From contig NZ_JBEXCV010000012.1 in NCBI RefSeq assembly GCF_040605455.1, positions 1 through 64,000 of the forward strand: a stretch of 64,000 bases of DNA, in the 5' to 3' direction. This document shows, one piece after another, positions 51,555 to 60,419 of the stretch. Each line of letters begins with the position of its first letter. The stretch's first letter is position 1. Both the position numbers and the translations under genes were made by a program. The notes below the pieces were generated by a model. That model saw only the letters and a program-made list of their open reading frames with translations, did not search any database and was not told the DNA's origin. The DNA comes from Embleya sp040605455 (GTDB taxonomy: Bacteria; Actinomycetota; Actinomycetes; Streptomycetales; Streptomycetaceae).

Positions 51555-53098
51555 GACGGGTTCCCCTGGGTCGGTTCGGCGAGGTCGTAAGCCATGGCGA
51601 GGGCGAGGATGCCCTCCTCGTCGGCGTCCGCGCGGTCGAGTTCGCCGGTGATTCTGCCGTTTTGCATCACGACGATCCGATCCGCGAGACCGAGCACCTC
51701 GGGCAGTTCGGAGGAGATGACGAGGATGGCGACACCGGTTTCGGCCAACTCGTCGATGAGGCGGTAGATCTCCGCCTTGGCGCCGATGTCGATGCCGCGG
51801 GTGGGTTCGTCCAGAATCAGGATCTTGGGTCGACGGGCGAGCCAGCGAGCGAGGACGACCTTTTGCTGGTTGCCGCCGGACAGCTTGCGCACCTCGTGGT
51901 CGATCGACGGGGTGCGCACTTCGAGGCGGTCGACGAACTCGTGGGCGAGGCGTCGTTCGCGACGCGAGCTGACGAATCGAAAGCGACGCAGGCGGTCGAG
52001 GACGGCGACGCTGATGTTGTGACGGACCGAGCCGGTCATGAACAACGCCTGGGCCTTGCGTTCCTCGGGCGCGTAGCCGATGCCCGCCCGAACGGCGTCC
52101 CGGGGGATGCGCAGCCGAAGCGGCCGGCCCTCGACGCGCACCTCGCCGGAGCGGATCGGCAGATCTCCCACGAGGGCGGCGGCCAGTTCGGATCGCCCGG
52201 CGCCGACCAGGCCGGCCAGGGCGACGACCTCTCCCTCGTGTACATCGAGGTGCACGTTGGACACGTGTTCGGTGGTGAGGTCGCGTACGTCGAGGACGAC
52301 GCGGTCGCCGGCGCTGCGTCCGCGCGCGAACAGCGCCGACAGGTCGCGTCCGACCATCAGTCGCACGACCTCGCCTTCGTCGGCCTGTGAGGCGTCGCGT
52401 ACGCCGGCAAGCTCTCCGTCGCGCAGCACCGCGATGCGGTCGGCGAGGCGGAAGATCTCCTGCATGCGGTGCGAGACGTAGATGATGGCGAGGCCTTGGT
52501 CGCGGAGCCGCCGGATGAGGTCGAAGAGCGCTTCCACCTCGTGTTCGGACAGCGACGAGGTCGGTTCGTCGAAGGCCAGGACGGCGGCCTCGGTGGTGAG
52601 GGCGCGCAGGATCTCCACAAGCTGGCGCTGCGCGGGCGAGAGTTGGGATCCGAGCGCCTCGGGGGCGATGGCGTGTGCGAATCCCAGGCGTTCGAGGTCG
52701 GAGCGCATGCGCTGATACAGCGTGCCTCGGTCGAGCAGGCGGCCACTCCTGCGCGGCAGTGCGCCGATGTAGACGTTCTCGGCCACGCTGACATGGGGGA
52801 CAATCTCGGGCTCCTGCGCGATCACCCGGATCCCGTGCCTGCGTGCGTCGGCGGGGCTGTGGAGTTCGCGCGGTGTGCCGGCGACGAGGACACGGCCGTC
52901 GCCGGGTCGATGGTCGCCGTTGATGATCTTGATGAGGGTCGACTTGCCGGCGCCGTTCTCCCCCATGAGCGCGGTGACGGTGCCGCGGGGGAAGTCCAGC
53001 GTGATGCCGCGCAGTGCGTGGACTCCGGCGAAGTCCTTGTGGATGTTCTCGACGGCGAGCGCGGGGCCCGGGAGGTCGAGAGGTGGGCTTTTCGTCAT
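51551..53098 (-). CDS. Sugar ABC transporter ATPase (RbsA/AraG type, two cassettes)
   Basis: A 515-aa ATPase with two ABC domains. The first has Walker A GENGAGKST, a signature SQLSPAQRQLVEI and Walker B VLAFDEPTSSL; the second has a degenerate Walker A (GLVGAGRSE), an intact signature LSGGNQQKV and Walker B ILILDEPTRGID, as usual in the CUT2 family, where only one site is fully active. ATG 53098 has GGAGG 7-11 bases upstream. Middle gene of the three-gene operon. Confidence 0.94.
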   Translation of the reverse strand: MTKSPPLDLPGPALAVENIHKDFAGVHALRGITLDFPRGTVTALMGENGAGKSTLIKIINGDHRPGDGRVLVAGTPRELHSPADARRHGIRVIAQEPEIVPHVSVAENVYIGALPRRSGRLLDRGTLYQRMRSDLERLGFAHAIAPEALGSQLSPAQRQLVEILRALTTEAAVLAFDEPTSSLSEHEVEALFDLIRRLRDQGLAIIYVSHRMQEIFRLADRIAVLRDGELAGVRDASQADEGEVVRLMVGRDLSALFARGRSAGDRVVLDVRDLTTEHVSNVHLDVHEGEVVALAGLVGAGRSELAAALVGDLPIRSGEVRVEGRPLRLRIPRDAVRAGIGYAPEERKAQALFMTGSVRHNISVAVLDRLRRFRFVSSRRERRLAHEFVDRLEVRTPSIDHEVRKLSGGNQQKVVLARWLARRPKILILDEPTRGIDIGAKAEIYRLIDELAETGVAILVISSELPEVLGLADRIVVMQNGRITGELDRADADEEGILALAMAYDLAEPTQGNPS

Positions 53099-53228
53099 GG
53101 CTGGACCTCCAGGGCGGTTCGGGAGGTCGCGGCGACCCATGCGGGCGCCCGGGTCGCCGCGACTCGTGCCGGACGGTGCGGTCAAGGGCGCCGGCGGGCG
53201 GGTCGACGCGGCCGCGGGCCCGGCCGGG

Positions 53229-54287
53229 TCATGTGCACTTGAGGCCGGATTGTTGCCAGTTCGACGGGTCGACCATCTTCGTGGTCGCGAACGCCTCGGC
53301 GGGGAAGGGCTTGCCGTTCCTGAGCCGGTCGACCATGGTCTGCACGGCGAGACCGCCGACCTCGTGGCCGTTGATGAACAACGCGGCCTTCATCCCGGTC
53401 GGCTTGCCGGAACCCCAGTCCTTGCACGCCAGATAGGCGCCCAGTCCGACGCCGATCACGTCGTTGGATCCGTAGCCGCCGTTCTGCAGCGCCGTGACCG
53501 CGCCACTCACGTTCTCGTCGTTGCAGCCCCACACGATCCAGTGCTTCACCGATCGGTTGCCGCTCATCGTGGCCGCTGTCTTGTTCTGGGCGTCGGGCGG
53601 CGTGTTGTCGGTGCCGACCTTGAGTACCTTGACGTCCACGCCGGTCGCTTGTTTGAACGCCTCGTGGGCGGCCTCGACCCGATCGGTGCAGACCGTCACG
53701 TCCTGCTTCCAGGCGGCGATGATCGCGGTGTCGGCGGGAACCCAGCCCGCCTTCTTGAATTCCTCGGCCGCACGTTGGCCCACCTGCGTGCCCATCTGGG
53801 GGCCGCTGAAGCCCACGCGCGGGACCAGCTTGTCCTTGGCGCATTTGGTCGGGTCGGCCCCGCCGACGCAGATCTGGTCGTCGGACGCGAGAAGCGGTGC
53901 GCCACCACCCGTGGCGATGTCGACGACCTGCGGTCCCACGGCGGGGTCGGGTACGACGATCACGACACCGTTGTACTTCTGTGCCACTGCCGCCTGGACC
54001 TCGCTGACGGCCTTGTTGGTGTCGTTGCCCAGGTTCACGACCTTGAGATCGACTCCGAGTTCCTTGGCTTTCGCGCGGGCGCCGTCCGCCTCGTCCACGA
54101 AGTACTGCTGGTCTCCCTGCTTCTGCAGATACGCGATCTTGATCGTGCCGGATAAGGAAACCGGTGCGCCCGAGGGCGCTCCGGACTTGTTCTCATCCTT
54201 GCCGGACGAACAGGCCGTGAGCGCCACGGCGAGTGCGAACGCCGCCACCATCGCGGCCCTTTGCCGGGTGCGTCTGCGGTGCGTCAT
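53229..54287 (-). CDS. Sugar ABC transporter substrate-binding lipoprotein
   Basis: A 352-aa lipoprotein. Signal peptide with lipobox (FALAVALTACSSG, Cys about residue 26). The mature domain is a type I periplasmic-binding fold of the pentose/galactose group; the long insertion LASDDQICVGG and HWIVWGCNDENVSGAV align best with L-arabinose-binding AraF. Arabinose or galactose is a reasonable guess. ATG 54287 is used. It opens the operon; its 399-base upstream region holds a paired CCAACA element. Confidence 0.92.
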   Translation of the reverse strand: MTHRRRTRQRAAMVAAFALAVALTACSSGKDENKSGAPSGAPVSLSGTIKIAYLQKQGDQQYFVDEADGARAKAKELGVDLKVVNLGNDTNKAVSEVQAAVAQKYNGVVIVVPDPAVGPQVVDIATGGGAPLLASDDQICVGGADPTKCAKDKLVPRVGFSGPQMGTQVGQRAAEEFKKAGWVPADTAIIAAWKQDVTVCTDRVEAAHEAFKQATGVDVKVLKVGTDNTPPDAQNKTAATMSGNRSVKHWIVWGCNDENVSGAVTALQNGGYGSNDVIGVGLGAYLACKDWGSGKPTGMKAALFINGHEVGGLAVQTMVDRLRNGKPFPAEAFATTKMVDPSNWQQSGLKCT

Positions 54288-54516
54288 GGTCAGCCCCTGT
54301 GAATGTCGGCGGCCCGGGAGGACCGCGTGTGTTCGATGGTCGATGCGTCGACATGCCCGGCCGTCATGTTTCGCTCCCGTCGACGAAAGCGCTCCGACCT
54401 GCGGGAGGGCCGGATTTGCGTAATCGGAATCTCCTTGCGCACGAGAAAGGACGATCTTGAAATCGAACATGGATGCGCGGTATTCGCTCGTAATGCGACT
54501 CACATATCTAGCAGTT

Positions 54517-54532
54517 CCAACATTAACCAACA
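54517..54532. promoter_or_regulatory. Candidate DeoR operator, copy 1
   Basis: CCAACATTAACCAACA: two CCAACA units spaced by 10 bp. An inverted copy of the same paired unit lies at 54646. It is in the divergent gap, nearer the middle, suitable for control of the importer operon. Confidence 0.55.
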
Positions 54533-54645
54533 AGACTCGGTTTGGTAACACTCCTGCCGCAGCGCCTTCGTCCGGGCCGGAAAGGCCGCGTGCATAAGGA
54601 TCTTTCCCGGTGGCAAAGCGCGGTGCGGGAAAACGAACACTGCTA

Positions 54646-54661
54646 TGTTGGAATATGTTGG
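54646..54661. promoter_or_regulatory. Candidate DeoR operator, copy 2
   Basis: TGTTGGAATATGTTGG: the inverted counterpart of copy 1, with the same 10-bp unit spacing, 26 bases before the regulator start. Together the two elements fit a repressor that controls the importer and itself. Confidence 0.55.
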
Positions 54662-54686
54662 TTACCTACGGGCGAGAGGATCGGGA

Positions 54687-55469
54687 ATGCTGGCACGTCA
54701 GCGCCAAAACACGATCTTGGAAATGATCGCCGATCAGGGGTCCGTCCGTGTCGCGACGCTGGTGCGGAAATTCGGGGTCTCGGACATGACCATTCGACGC
54801 GACCTCGAAGTGCTGGCCGGGCAGGGGCTGATCGCCAAGGTGCACGGTGGGGCCACTTCCAGGGACGGCAGCTCGACCGAGGAGCCGGGGTTCGTGACCA
54901 AGTCCGGGCTCCAGGCCGCGGAGAAGGAGGCGATCGCCCGACGTGCGGCGGCGATGGTCGCGCCGAACAGTGCCATCGCGTTGTCGGCGGGGACGACGAC
55001 ATGGACACTGGCCCGGCAACTCGTCGACGTCCCCGGGCTCACGGTGGTCACCAACTCGATCCCGGTCGCGGACGTGTTCCACCAATCCGGCCGTTCCGAC
55101 CAGACCGTGGTGATCGTCGGTGGCGTGCGCACGCCGTCGGACGCGTTGGTGGGTCCCGTCGCGGTCGCGGCGTTGCGGAGTCTCAACGTCGACATGCTCA
55201 TGCTGGGCGTGCACGGCATCAGCCCGCGCGTCGGATTCACCACTCCCAACCTGCTGGAGGCGGAGACCAATCATGCCCTCGTACAAGCCGCCCGCCGCTT
55301 GGTCGTGGTCGCCGACAACACCAAGTGGGGCCTGATCGGGATCAGCACGATCGCACAACTCGGCGACGCGGACACGCTGATCATGGACACGGGCCTGCCC
55401 CAGGAAGCGCGCGACCAACTGAGCGAGCACATCGAAGAACTCGTCGTGGTCGATCCCGCCGCCTCCTGA
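54687..55469 (+). CDS. DeoR/GlpR-family sugar repressor
   Basis: A 260-aa repressor. The HTH is at about residues 5-50 (RQNTILEMIADQGSVRVATLVRKFGVSDMTIRRDLEVL); the sugar-phosphate-sensing ISOCOT-like domain follows (about 75-235) with the GTTTW loop (SAGTTTWTLA), VTNSIPVADV and DxTK-like VADNTKWG. ATG 54687 follows GAGAGGA. Divergent from the sugar ABC operon; paired CCAACA elements in the gap make it the likely local repressor, induced by a phosphorylated sugar intermediate. Confidence 0.92.
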   Translation: MLARQRQNTILEMIADQGSVRVATLVRKFGVSDMTIRRDLEVLAGQGLIAKVHGGATSRDGSSTEEPGFVTKSGLQAAEKEAIARRAAAMVAPNSAIALSAGTTTWTLARQLVDVPGLTVVTNSIPVADVFHQSGRSDQTVVIVGGVRTPSDALVGPVAVAALRSLNVDMLMLGVHGISPRVGFTTPNLLEAETNHALVQAARRLVVVADNTKWGLIGISTIAQLGDADTLIMDTGLPQEARDQLSEHIEELVVVDPAAS

Positions 55470-55564
55470 GCAGCCGACCGGCGGCCGGGCAGCAGGTGCG
55501 ACGCGGCGTGCCGCCGAGCCGTTGGCTCGGTCCCCGACGACAGCCGACGTCGAGGCCCAGTGGC

Positions 55565-56042
55565 GTGGGGCTGTGGGTGAGGTGGTGGGGGGACGTGTGG
55601 TGGGCGTTCGCGGCGGCCGGCTGTCCGTTCGTGGTCGGCGTGGCCGGCAATCACGACCTGGTGTCGGCGGCGGAACTGGCCGAGGCCGGTGGGCACGTGA
55701 CGCTGCTCGACGGAGACTGTGTGGACCTGGGCGGGGTCCGCTTCGGCGGGGTGGGCCGCATCATCGGCGACCCGGCCCGACCCGGCCGCCGCACCGAGCG
55801 CGCCCAACTCGACCTGCTCGGCCGGGTGTTGGGCGAGGATCCCTCGGTGCTGATCCTGCACGAGGGGCCCCCGGACCGGGCGCCGACGACCGCCTAGGGC
55901 GGGCCGAGATCGGCGCCCGGTCCGGCTCGGACCACCCGCCCTGACGATCTGCGGACACGTCCACTGGAACGCCCCCGTCGTCACATCGACCGGCGGGCAC
56001 GTTCTCAACGTCGACGCCCGCGCCGTACTACTGACGCCCTGA
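55565..56042 (+). pseudogene. Metallophosphoesterase remnant
   Basis: The calcineurin-like motif GNHD (CPFVVGVAGNHDL) and later HEGPPD lie in one frame that stops at 55897; the C-terminal GHVHW motif (LTICGHVHWNAPVVTSTGG) lies in another frame and runs to TGA 56040-56042. The N-terminal metal motifs (DxH, GDxxD) are missing. The gene is truncated at its 5' end and shifted at about 55880. Confidence 0.65.
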
Positions 56043-56250
56043 AGGTCTCGACAAGGCAATTACACGTGTCGGCGAACGCCGCCACGTCCTTGGCCGGATT
56101 CTCGCGACTTTCGGGAGCGGCCGGGTGGTGTGCCTGTTTGCAGGCGAGATCCTCAGCCTCGGTGGCGTCCGCGTTGGCGATCAGAGCCACCACTTCGGCA
56201 TAGTCGATCTCATCGCAGTGCCGCCGAACAATCTGCGGTTCGTGGTTCAC
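56005..56250 (-). CDS. Hypothetical protein, 81 aa
   Basis: GTG 56250 opens a frame (NHEPQIVRRHCDEIDYAEVVALIANADATEAEDLACKQ...) that is polar, with balanced composition and not Arg/Pro-rich like non-coding frames here. The ribosome site is weak. It overlaps the end of the phosphoesterase remnant by 38 bases. No family recognised; it could also be remnant DNA. Confidence 0.35.
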   Translation of the reverse strand: MNHEPQIVRRHCDEIDYAEVVALIANADATEAEDLACKQAHHPAAPESRENPAKDVAAFADTCNCLVETFRASVVRRGRRR

Positions 56251-56500
56251 CCGGTCGGATGTGCGGGTTGTCGCGGGCGGGGCGCGTGGGGTGCGGACAC
56301 GCAAGGACGACGACGTCCAGACCAGCGGGTACGCCCGCAACCTCGCGGGAAGGCATTGCCCCACGCCGATCCGGACACCGCCCGGGTCACCGCCGTGGCC
56401 CACCGCAGGCCCGCCCCCGCCTGCGGGGCGGGCCGACGGTTCCTCGCGGGCGGCGCCCTGCCCGCCGGGCCGGTCGGCTCACTGCGGTGGGTCGGTCGGC

Positions 56501-57037
56501 CTACTGCGGCGCGTCGGGCTCCGCGGCGGTGCGCCTGCGGTGCGCGGGATGTGTGGGTTCTCTCAACAGTTCCGCCAACAGCACGAGGTCGCTGACCGGT
56601 CGCGTCATGGCCGCCGCCTGCAACACGTCGTCGGCGGCCTTTTGCGAAGAGTCCCGCAGGATCGCGATCATCCGCGCGACGTCCGGGATCGGCCGATGTG
56701 CGGCCGCCAGACGCAACAGGCTTTTCGCCGCGTCGTCCGCCGGCGCCTGCGCTGCGTCGTCGAAGCGTTCCCCGATCGGGTCGATCGGCCTGCCCGGCGC
56801 AGGCGACTCCAGTGTGTCCGGTGCCGGATGCGCCCGAGGCGCGGAACGTGCGGCGGCCGACGCGGAGGCGGGCAGCGAAGGCGCCGCATCCCACCCCAGG
56901 CGGGTCGCAGGCGAGGCGGGCTGCGGAGGCTGGGCGGGCGCCCCCGGCGGGGCCGCCCACATTTCGGTACGCGCGGCCGGCGCCGCGGGCTTGTAATGCG
57001 CCGTCGTCGGTGGTTCGGGATCGGATGCGAAGGTCAC
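56501..57037 (-). CDS. Pro/Ala-rich protein with two helical RPxxD repeats
   Basis: A 178-aa protein. An N-terminal low-complexity half rich in Pro and Ala precedes two similar ~33-residue units: LAAAHRPIPDVARMIAILRD and QAAAMTRPVSDLVLLAELLRE. Units of this type recur in large streptomycete proteins of unknown, possibly regulatory, function. GTG 57037 has GGGAG upstream. No membrane segment. Function unknown. Confidence 0.65.
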   Translation of the reverse strand: MTFASDPEPPTTAHYKPAAPAARTEMWAAPPGAPAQPPQPASPATRLGWDAAPSLPASASAAARSAPRAHPAPDTLESPAPGRPIDPIGERFDDAAQAPADDAAKSLLRLAAAHRPIPDVARMIAILRDSSQKAADDVLQAAAMTRPVSDLVLLAELLREPTHPAHRRRTAAEPDAPQ

Positions 57038-57555
57038 GACTTTCTCCCTGCATGGTGGAAACGCGGAAACGCGGAAACGCGGCCGGATCGCGCCAGTACC
57101 CGACACGCTCCCGGCCGCCGGACGACGGCGTGTACCCGCACCGACAATCGTTCAGACGCACCGGGGTCCCCACCCCGACGTCCCACACGACACCGGTGGC
57201 CTACGCCTATCGAGCGCGCGGGGCGGTAGTCCTTGGTGTCGCGGAGACGTTCCGCCCGAGCCCCGGGGCGTGGTCTTTGCCCGTGGGCTGATGAGGTCCT
57301 GGGAGCGCGGAATGCCGGCCGGGTGATACCGACGCGCTCCCGCACCTGTTGTTCGCACGGCAGGATCCCGCGCCTGGGCGTGATGGGACCGCCTCGCGTG
57401 TGCGTGTGCACGAAAGCGGGCCACCTCCTCATGGTCGAGGAGGGGGCCCGCCCGTCACACCGTGCCTTGCCGCGACGGTGCGACTACACGTGACGTGCCA
57501 CCGGTGGCACGCCTGCCCGGGTCGGCATGTACACCGACCCGGGCCGGTGGCCGAC
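57038..57555. other. Intergenic region
   Basis: 518 bases between two leftward genes. The terminator at 57515-57544 is the only clear structure. Confidence 0.35.
57515..57544. terminator. Hairpin after secreted Ala-rich protein gene
   Basis: Perfect 11-bp arms (GCCCGGGTCGG with CCGACCCGGGC) and an 8-base loop, 12 bases past the stop of the leftward gene. Confidence 0.75.
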
Positions 57556-58146
57556 TCAGATCGCGGAACCGCCGGGGCCCGTGAGGGTACCGACGAGGGA
57601 GCCGATCAGGTCGAGGAGACTCTTGGCGAGTGCGTTCACCAGGTTCGCGATGTCGGGAACGTCGCTGCTGCCCTTGGCAGCCGGCGGGGTGACCGGCTTG
57701 CTGTCCGGGCTCGTGATCGCCGCCGCCAGTGCCTCGGCGTTCGAGACGACCGTGGACACCGCCTGGGTCATGGTGGCCGAGGGCGCCGCCGAGGTCGCGG
57801 AGGTGGAGGTCTTGTCCGTCGGAGCCTTGGCAAGCAGATCCTTGCCCGCGTTCTGTACGGCCGTCAGGTGCTCCTTGACCTTGGAGGTGTCCGCGACGGT
57901 TCCCTCCTGCGGCTGCGCTGCCGCGAGCAGGTCGGCGGACGCCTTGGCCAGCGCCCCCATCGATCCGAGCTGTTCGATCTGCTTCGTCGCGGCCTCCATC
58001 GAGAGCGCGGCGGGCTGTGCCGGAGACGCGACGTGGGCGCCGGCAGCCGCCGGGGATGTGCCGGCTTCGCCGATGGCGACTGCGGTACCGGCTCCGCTCG
58101 CGAGCGCGGCGCTGGTCAGAATGGCGATGATCCGAGTCTTGCGCAT
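57556..58146 (-). CDS. Secreted Ala/Ser-rich protein, unknown function
   Basis: A 196-aa protein. A signal peptide (about 1-25: KTRIIAILTSAALASGAGTAVA) precedes a helical, Ala/Ser/Thr-rich chain without Cys and a C-terminal amphipathic segment (NLVNALAKSLLDLIGSLVGTLTG). ATG 58146 is chosen with GGAAGG 10 bases upstream; in-frame ATGs at 58155 and 58164 are alternatives. Its overall look is like small secreted actinomycete surface proteins. No family recognised. Confidence 0.7.
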   Translation of the reverse strand: MRKTRIIAILTSAALASGAGTAVAIGEAGTSPAAAGAHVASPAQPAALSMEAATKQIEQLGSMGALAKASADLLAAAQPQEGTVADTSKVKEHLTAVQNAGKDLLAKAPTDKTSTSATSAAPSATMTQAVSTVVSNAEALAAAITSPDSKPVTPPAAKGSSDVPDIANLVNALAKSLLDLIGSLVGTLTGPGGSAI

Positions 58147-59053
58147 GACAGACATGCCTTCCATCGAAATGAACGGGGGTTCCACAACCGTCACCCGGCT
58201 CATGACATTGCGCAATCGGACGGTCACATAAGGTCGCATCACTGTGTGTGAGCATTTGGGGTGTGGGCTACTTGGTGCCCGGCGGGCGGGGCTTTCCGCC
58301 CGACCATCCACGCGAGCGGAGTGTCGCAGGGACACCGGTGGCCTTCCGCGCACCGGCTGACGCCCGCCGGTAGGGAACTCGAACCGCTCGTCCGGCAACT
58401 CGGCAACCGGGCACGCCGCTGGGCCTTCGGCGAGCCCAAGCCCGAACAACCGCAGGGAGGTTGGGTGTCACGGGTGCGGTGCCTGGCGCTGCCGGACGTG
58501 CTGTTCGACACGAGCGTGGACGCGGACGGCGTCAACGCCCGTCTGTCTGGGCGGGCGACCCCGAGACCGGGCCCCGGTGGCCCCTTCCTGCGCCGGCGCC
58601 GATCACGATCGAGCGAGGTCGAAGGGAAGGGTCCGCGCCGTGCGTGCAGTGGTCACCCTGCCCCGCCCCCCAACCTCACCGGCTGTGGCTTGAGTTCCGG
58701 GCGGTGTGTCCCGGCCGCTCGGCAACCCTTGGATCTCTTTGGTACAGACCTACCCCTGTCGGAGATCCGGCCGGTGCGGGTGGATAACAGGAATTTTCTA
58801 TTCGGGTTCGGAGGGCGCGGTGGCGGGCCGGCCCGGTCCGGAAAGGGCACGTGCGCCTCTTGGCGACGCGGCGAATCTCCCATAGCCTCCGGGCTGGAGG
58901 TCCGATGTTTCCCGGGTCGTTCCCTGCAGGTGGCTCGACGGAGGCCGGATGCGTTCGGCGGTCCGCCGGATACGCCGTCGGCTACCGCCGCCGGGCATCG
59001 GGATTTTGTCCGGGCCGCACGGCGGTCGATCCGAGCAACGCCGAGGTGCACGC
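58147..59053. other. Long intergenic region with HxlR-like fragment
   Basis: About 900 bases without an intact gene. The only recognisable protein sequence is the HxlR-like fragment at 58351-58449. A less GC-rich patch near 58785-58810 may hold the LysR promoter. Confidence 0.35.
58351..58449 (+). pseudogene. HxlR-family regulator fragment
   Basis: About 33 codons reading HRLTPAGRELEPLVRQLGNR and then WAFGEPKPEQ, which is the wing and following helix of HxlR-type winged-helix regulators. The recognition helix and start are missing and downstream sequence is unrelated. Confidence 0.4.
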
Positions 59054-60007
59054 ATGGAATTGGAACTTCGCCATCTGCGGACCCTCTGTTGCATAGCCGA
59101 GGCCGGCAGCTTGGGCCGGGCGGCGGTGATGCTCGGCCGGAGCCAGCCTGCGGTGAGTACTCAACTGGGTCGCCTGGAGCGGCACTTCAGCAGACAACTG
59201 TTCCAGCGCACTGCCGCCGGTGTCCGGCCGACGCCGTTCGGGGCGCAGGTGCTGGCCCAGGCGCGTGAGGTGCTGTCCGCGGCGGAGCGGATCGGGGGGT
59301 CGACGGCGGTGGACGGCACCGAGCCCGATTGTGCGCTGCGGCTGGCCGCCACAAACACGCCCATCCTGCCCGGACTGGTCAGACGGCTGCGTGATGTCCT
59401 GCCCGCGCTCACGCTGACCGTGAGCAGTGTCTACGCATCCTCGGACATCGTCGAACTGCTGGAGCGCGACGAGATCGACGTTGCCATCGGAGTGGACTAC
59501 CCCGGCCGGGAGCTTGCGCACTCCGACGCGTTGGAGCACCGTGGGATCATCGTCGAGCCGGTCTTCCTGGCCCTGCCCACCGGTCACCGGCTCCGGCACC
59601 GCACCGATATCGCGCTCGCCGAACTCGCGGGCGAGGCCTGGTTTCTGACCCCCGACGACGGAGCCGGCTGGCCGGGCGTCTTCCACGCAGCCTGCCAAAC
59701 GGCCGGGTTCGCGCCTGCGGCGGTACACGAATTCCTGGGTGACCAGGCCCAGTTGCAGCGGATGATCGCCGAGGGTATCGGTGTCTCCGTCGTGCAGGCC
59801 ACGATCCAGCCGATCCCAGGAGTGGTCGTCAAACCGCTGACCGGTACCCCGCTGTGGGCCCGGTACCTGCTGGTGTGGCGCCGTGAGGGGCGGGCCGGTG
59901 ACATCGCCGAGACACTGTACCTCTCGGCGGTGGACGCCTACCGCGAACTCATCGCACGCGCCCCGCACTTCCAAACCTGGATGTCGCGTACCTACACCTC
60001 GCCCTGA
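59054..60007 (+). CDS. LysR-family transcriptional regulator
   Basis: A 317-aa regulator. HTH about residues 1-60 (LRHLRTLCCIAEAGSLGRAAVMLGRSQPAVSTQLGRLE); the effector domain (about 92-300) includes DVAIGVDYPGRELAH. ATG 59054 has GAGGTG 6 bases upstream. It is followed by a collagenase fragment and a secreted-enzyme gene. No divergent target gene lies beside it, so its regulon is not obvious. Confidence 0.9.
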   Translation: MELELRHLRTLCCIAEAGSLGRAAVMLGRSQPAVSTQLGRLERHFSRQLFQRTAAGVRPTPFGAQVLAQAREVLSAAERIGGSTAVDGTEPDCALRLAATNTPILPGLVRRLRDVLPALTLTVSSVYASSDIVELLERDEIDVAIGVDYPGRELAHSDALEHRGIIVEPVFLALPTGHRLRHRTDIALAELAGEAWFLTPDDGAGWPGVFHAACQTAGFAPAAVHEFLGDQAQLQRMIAEGIGVSVVQATIQPIPGVVVKPLTGTPLWARYLLVWRREGRAGDIAETLYLSAVDAYRELIARAPHFQTWMSRTYTSP

Positions 60008-60027
60008 CCGGTGCGGCGCACGGGTCG

Positions 60028-60111
60028 GGCACCGGCATCGGCACCCGATACGACGCCGACTTCAACACCTGGTCGGACGCCTGCTCGGCCGGCCGCCTGC
60101 CAGGCGGGGGC
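60028..60111 (+). pseudogene. Collagenase (M9) fragment
   Basis: GTGIGTRYDADFNTWSDACSAG is nearly identical to STGIGTRYDADFDTWLDACAAG of the collagenase at 62904. The fragment is about 28 codons with no start or active site. It is probably left from a duplicated or deleted collagenase gene. Confidence 0.6.
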
Positions 60112-60419
60112 GGGCAGACCCTCGGCCGAACCTGCGGCCGGCGAAGCGGTCGGCGCGGCATAAAAGTCCAAGCCCGGCCGACGCTTTGTCGTGGACCCGC
60201 CGGGAGGCCGGTGGGCACACTCGGGTCAAGAGCGAAGAGCGATACCCGCAATGAAGTGCGGTCCGGTGTGCGCCCGAGCGGCACGCCCCTTCTTGCAGGT
60301 GTTCCGTGCTCCCGCACTCCCAGACCGCTCCCAGGGCCGGGCCTCGTGCCGGCGCAGGGCAGGGAACGTGCGCGGCCCCACCACCCCCACGAATGTGCGT
60401 TGTCACAGAAGGAGAGTCC
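60112..60419. other. Intergenic region before secreted propeller protein
   Basis: About 300 bases; AAGGAG at 60409-60414 is the ribosome site for 60420. No gene recognised. Confidence 0.35.

Noticed and set aside
56467..56480. GGGCCGGTCGGCTC as a stress box
   Set aside because: One outer base is wrong and it lies at the 3' side of a gene, far from a secure start.
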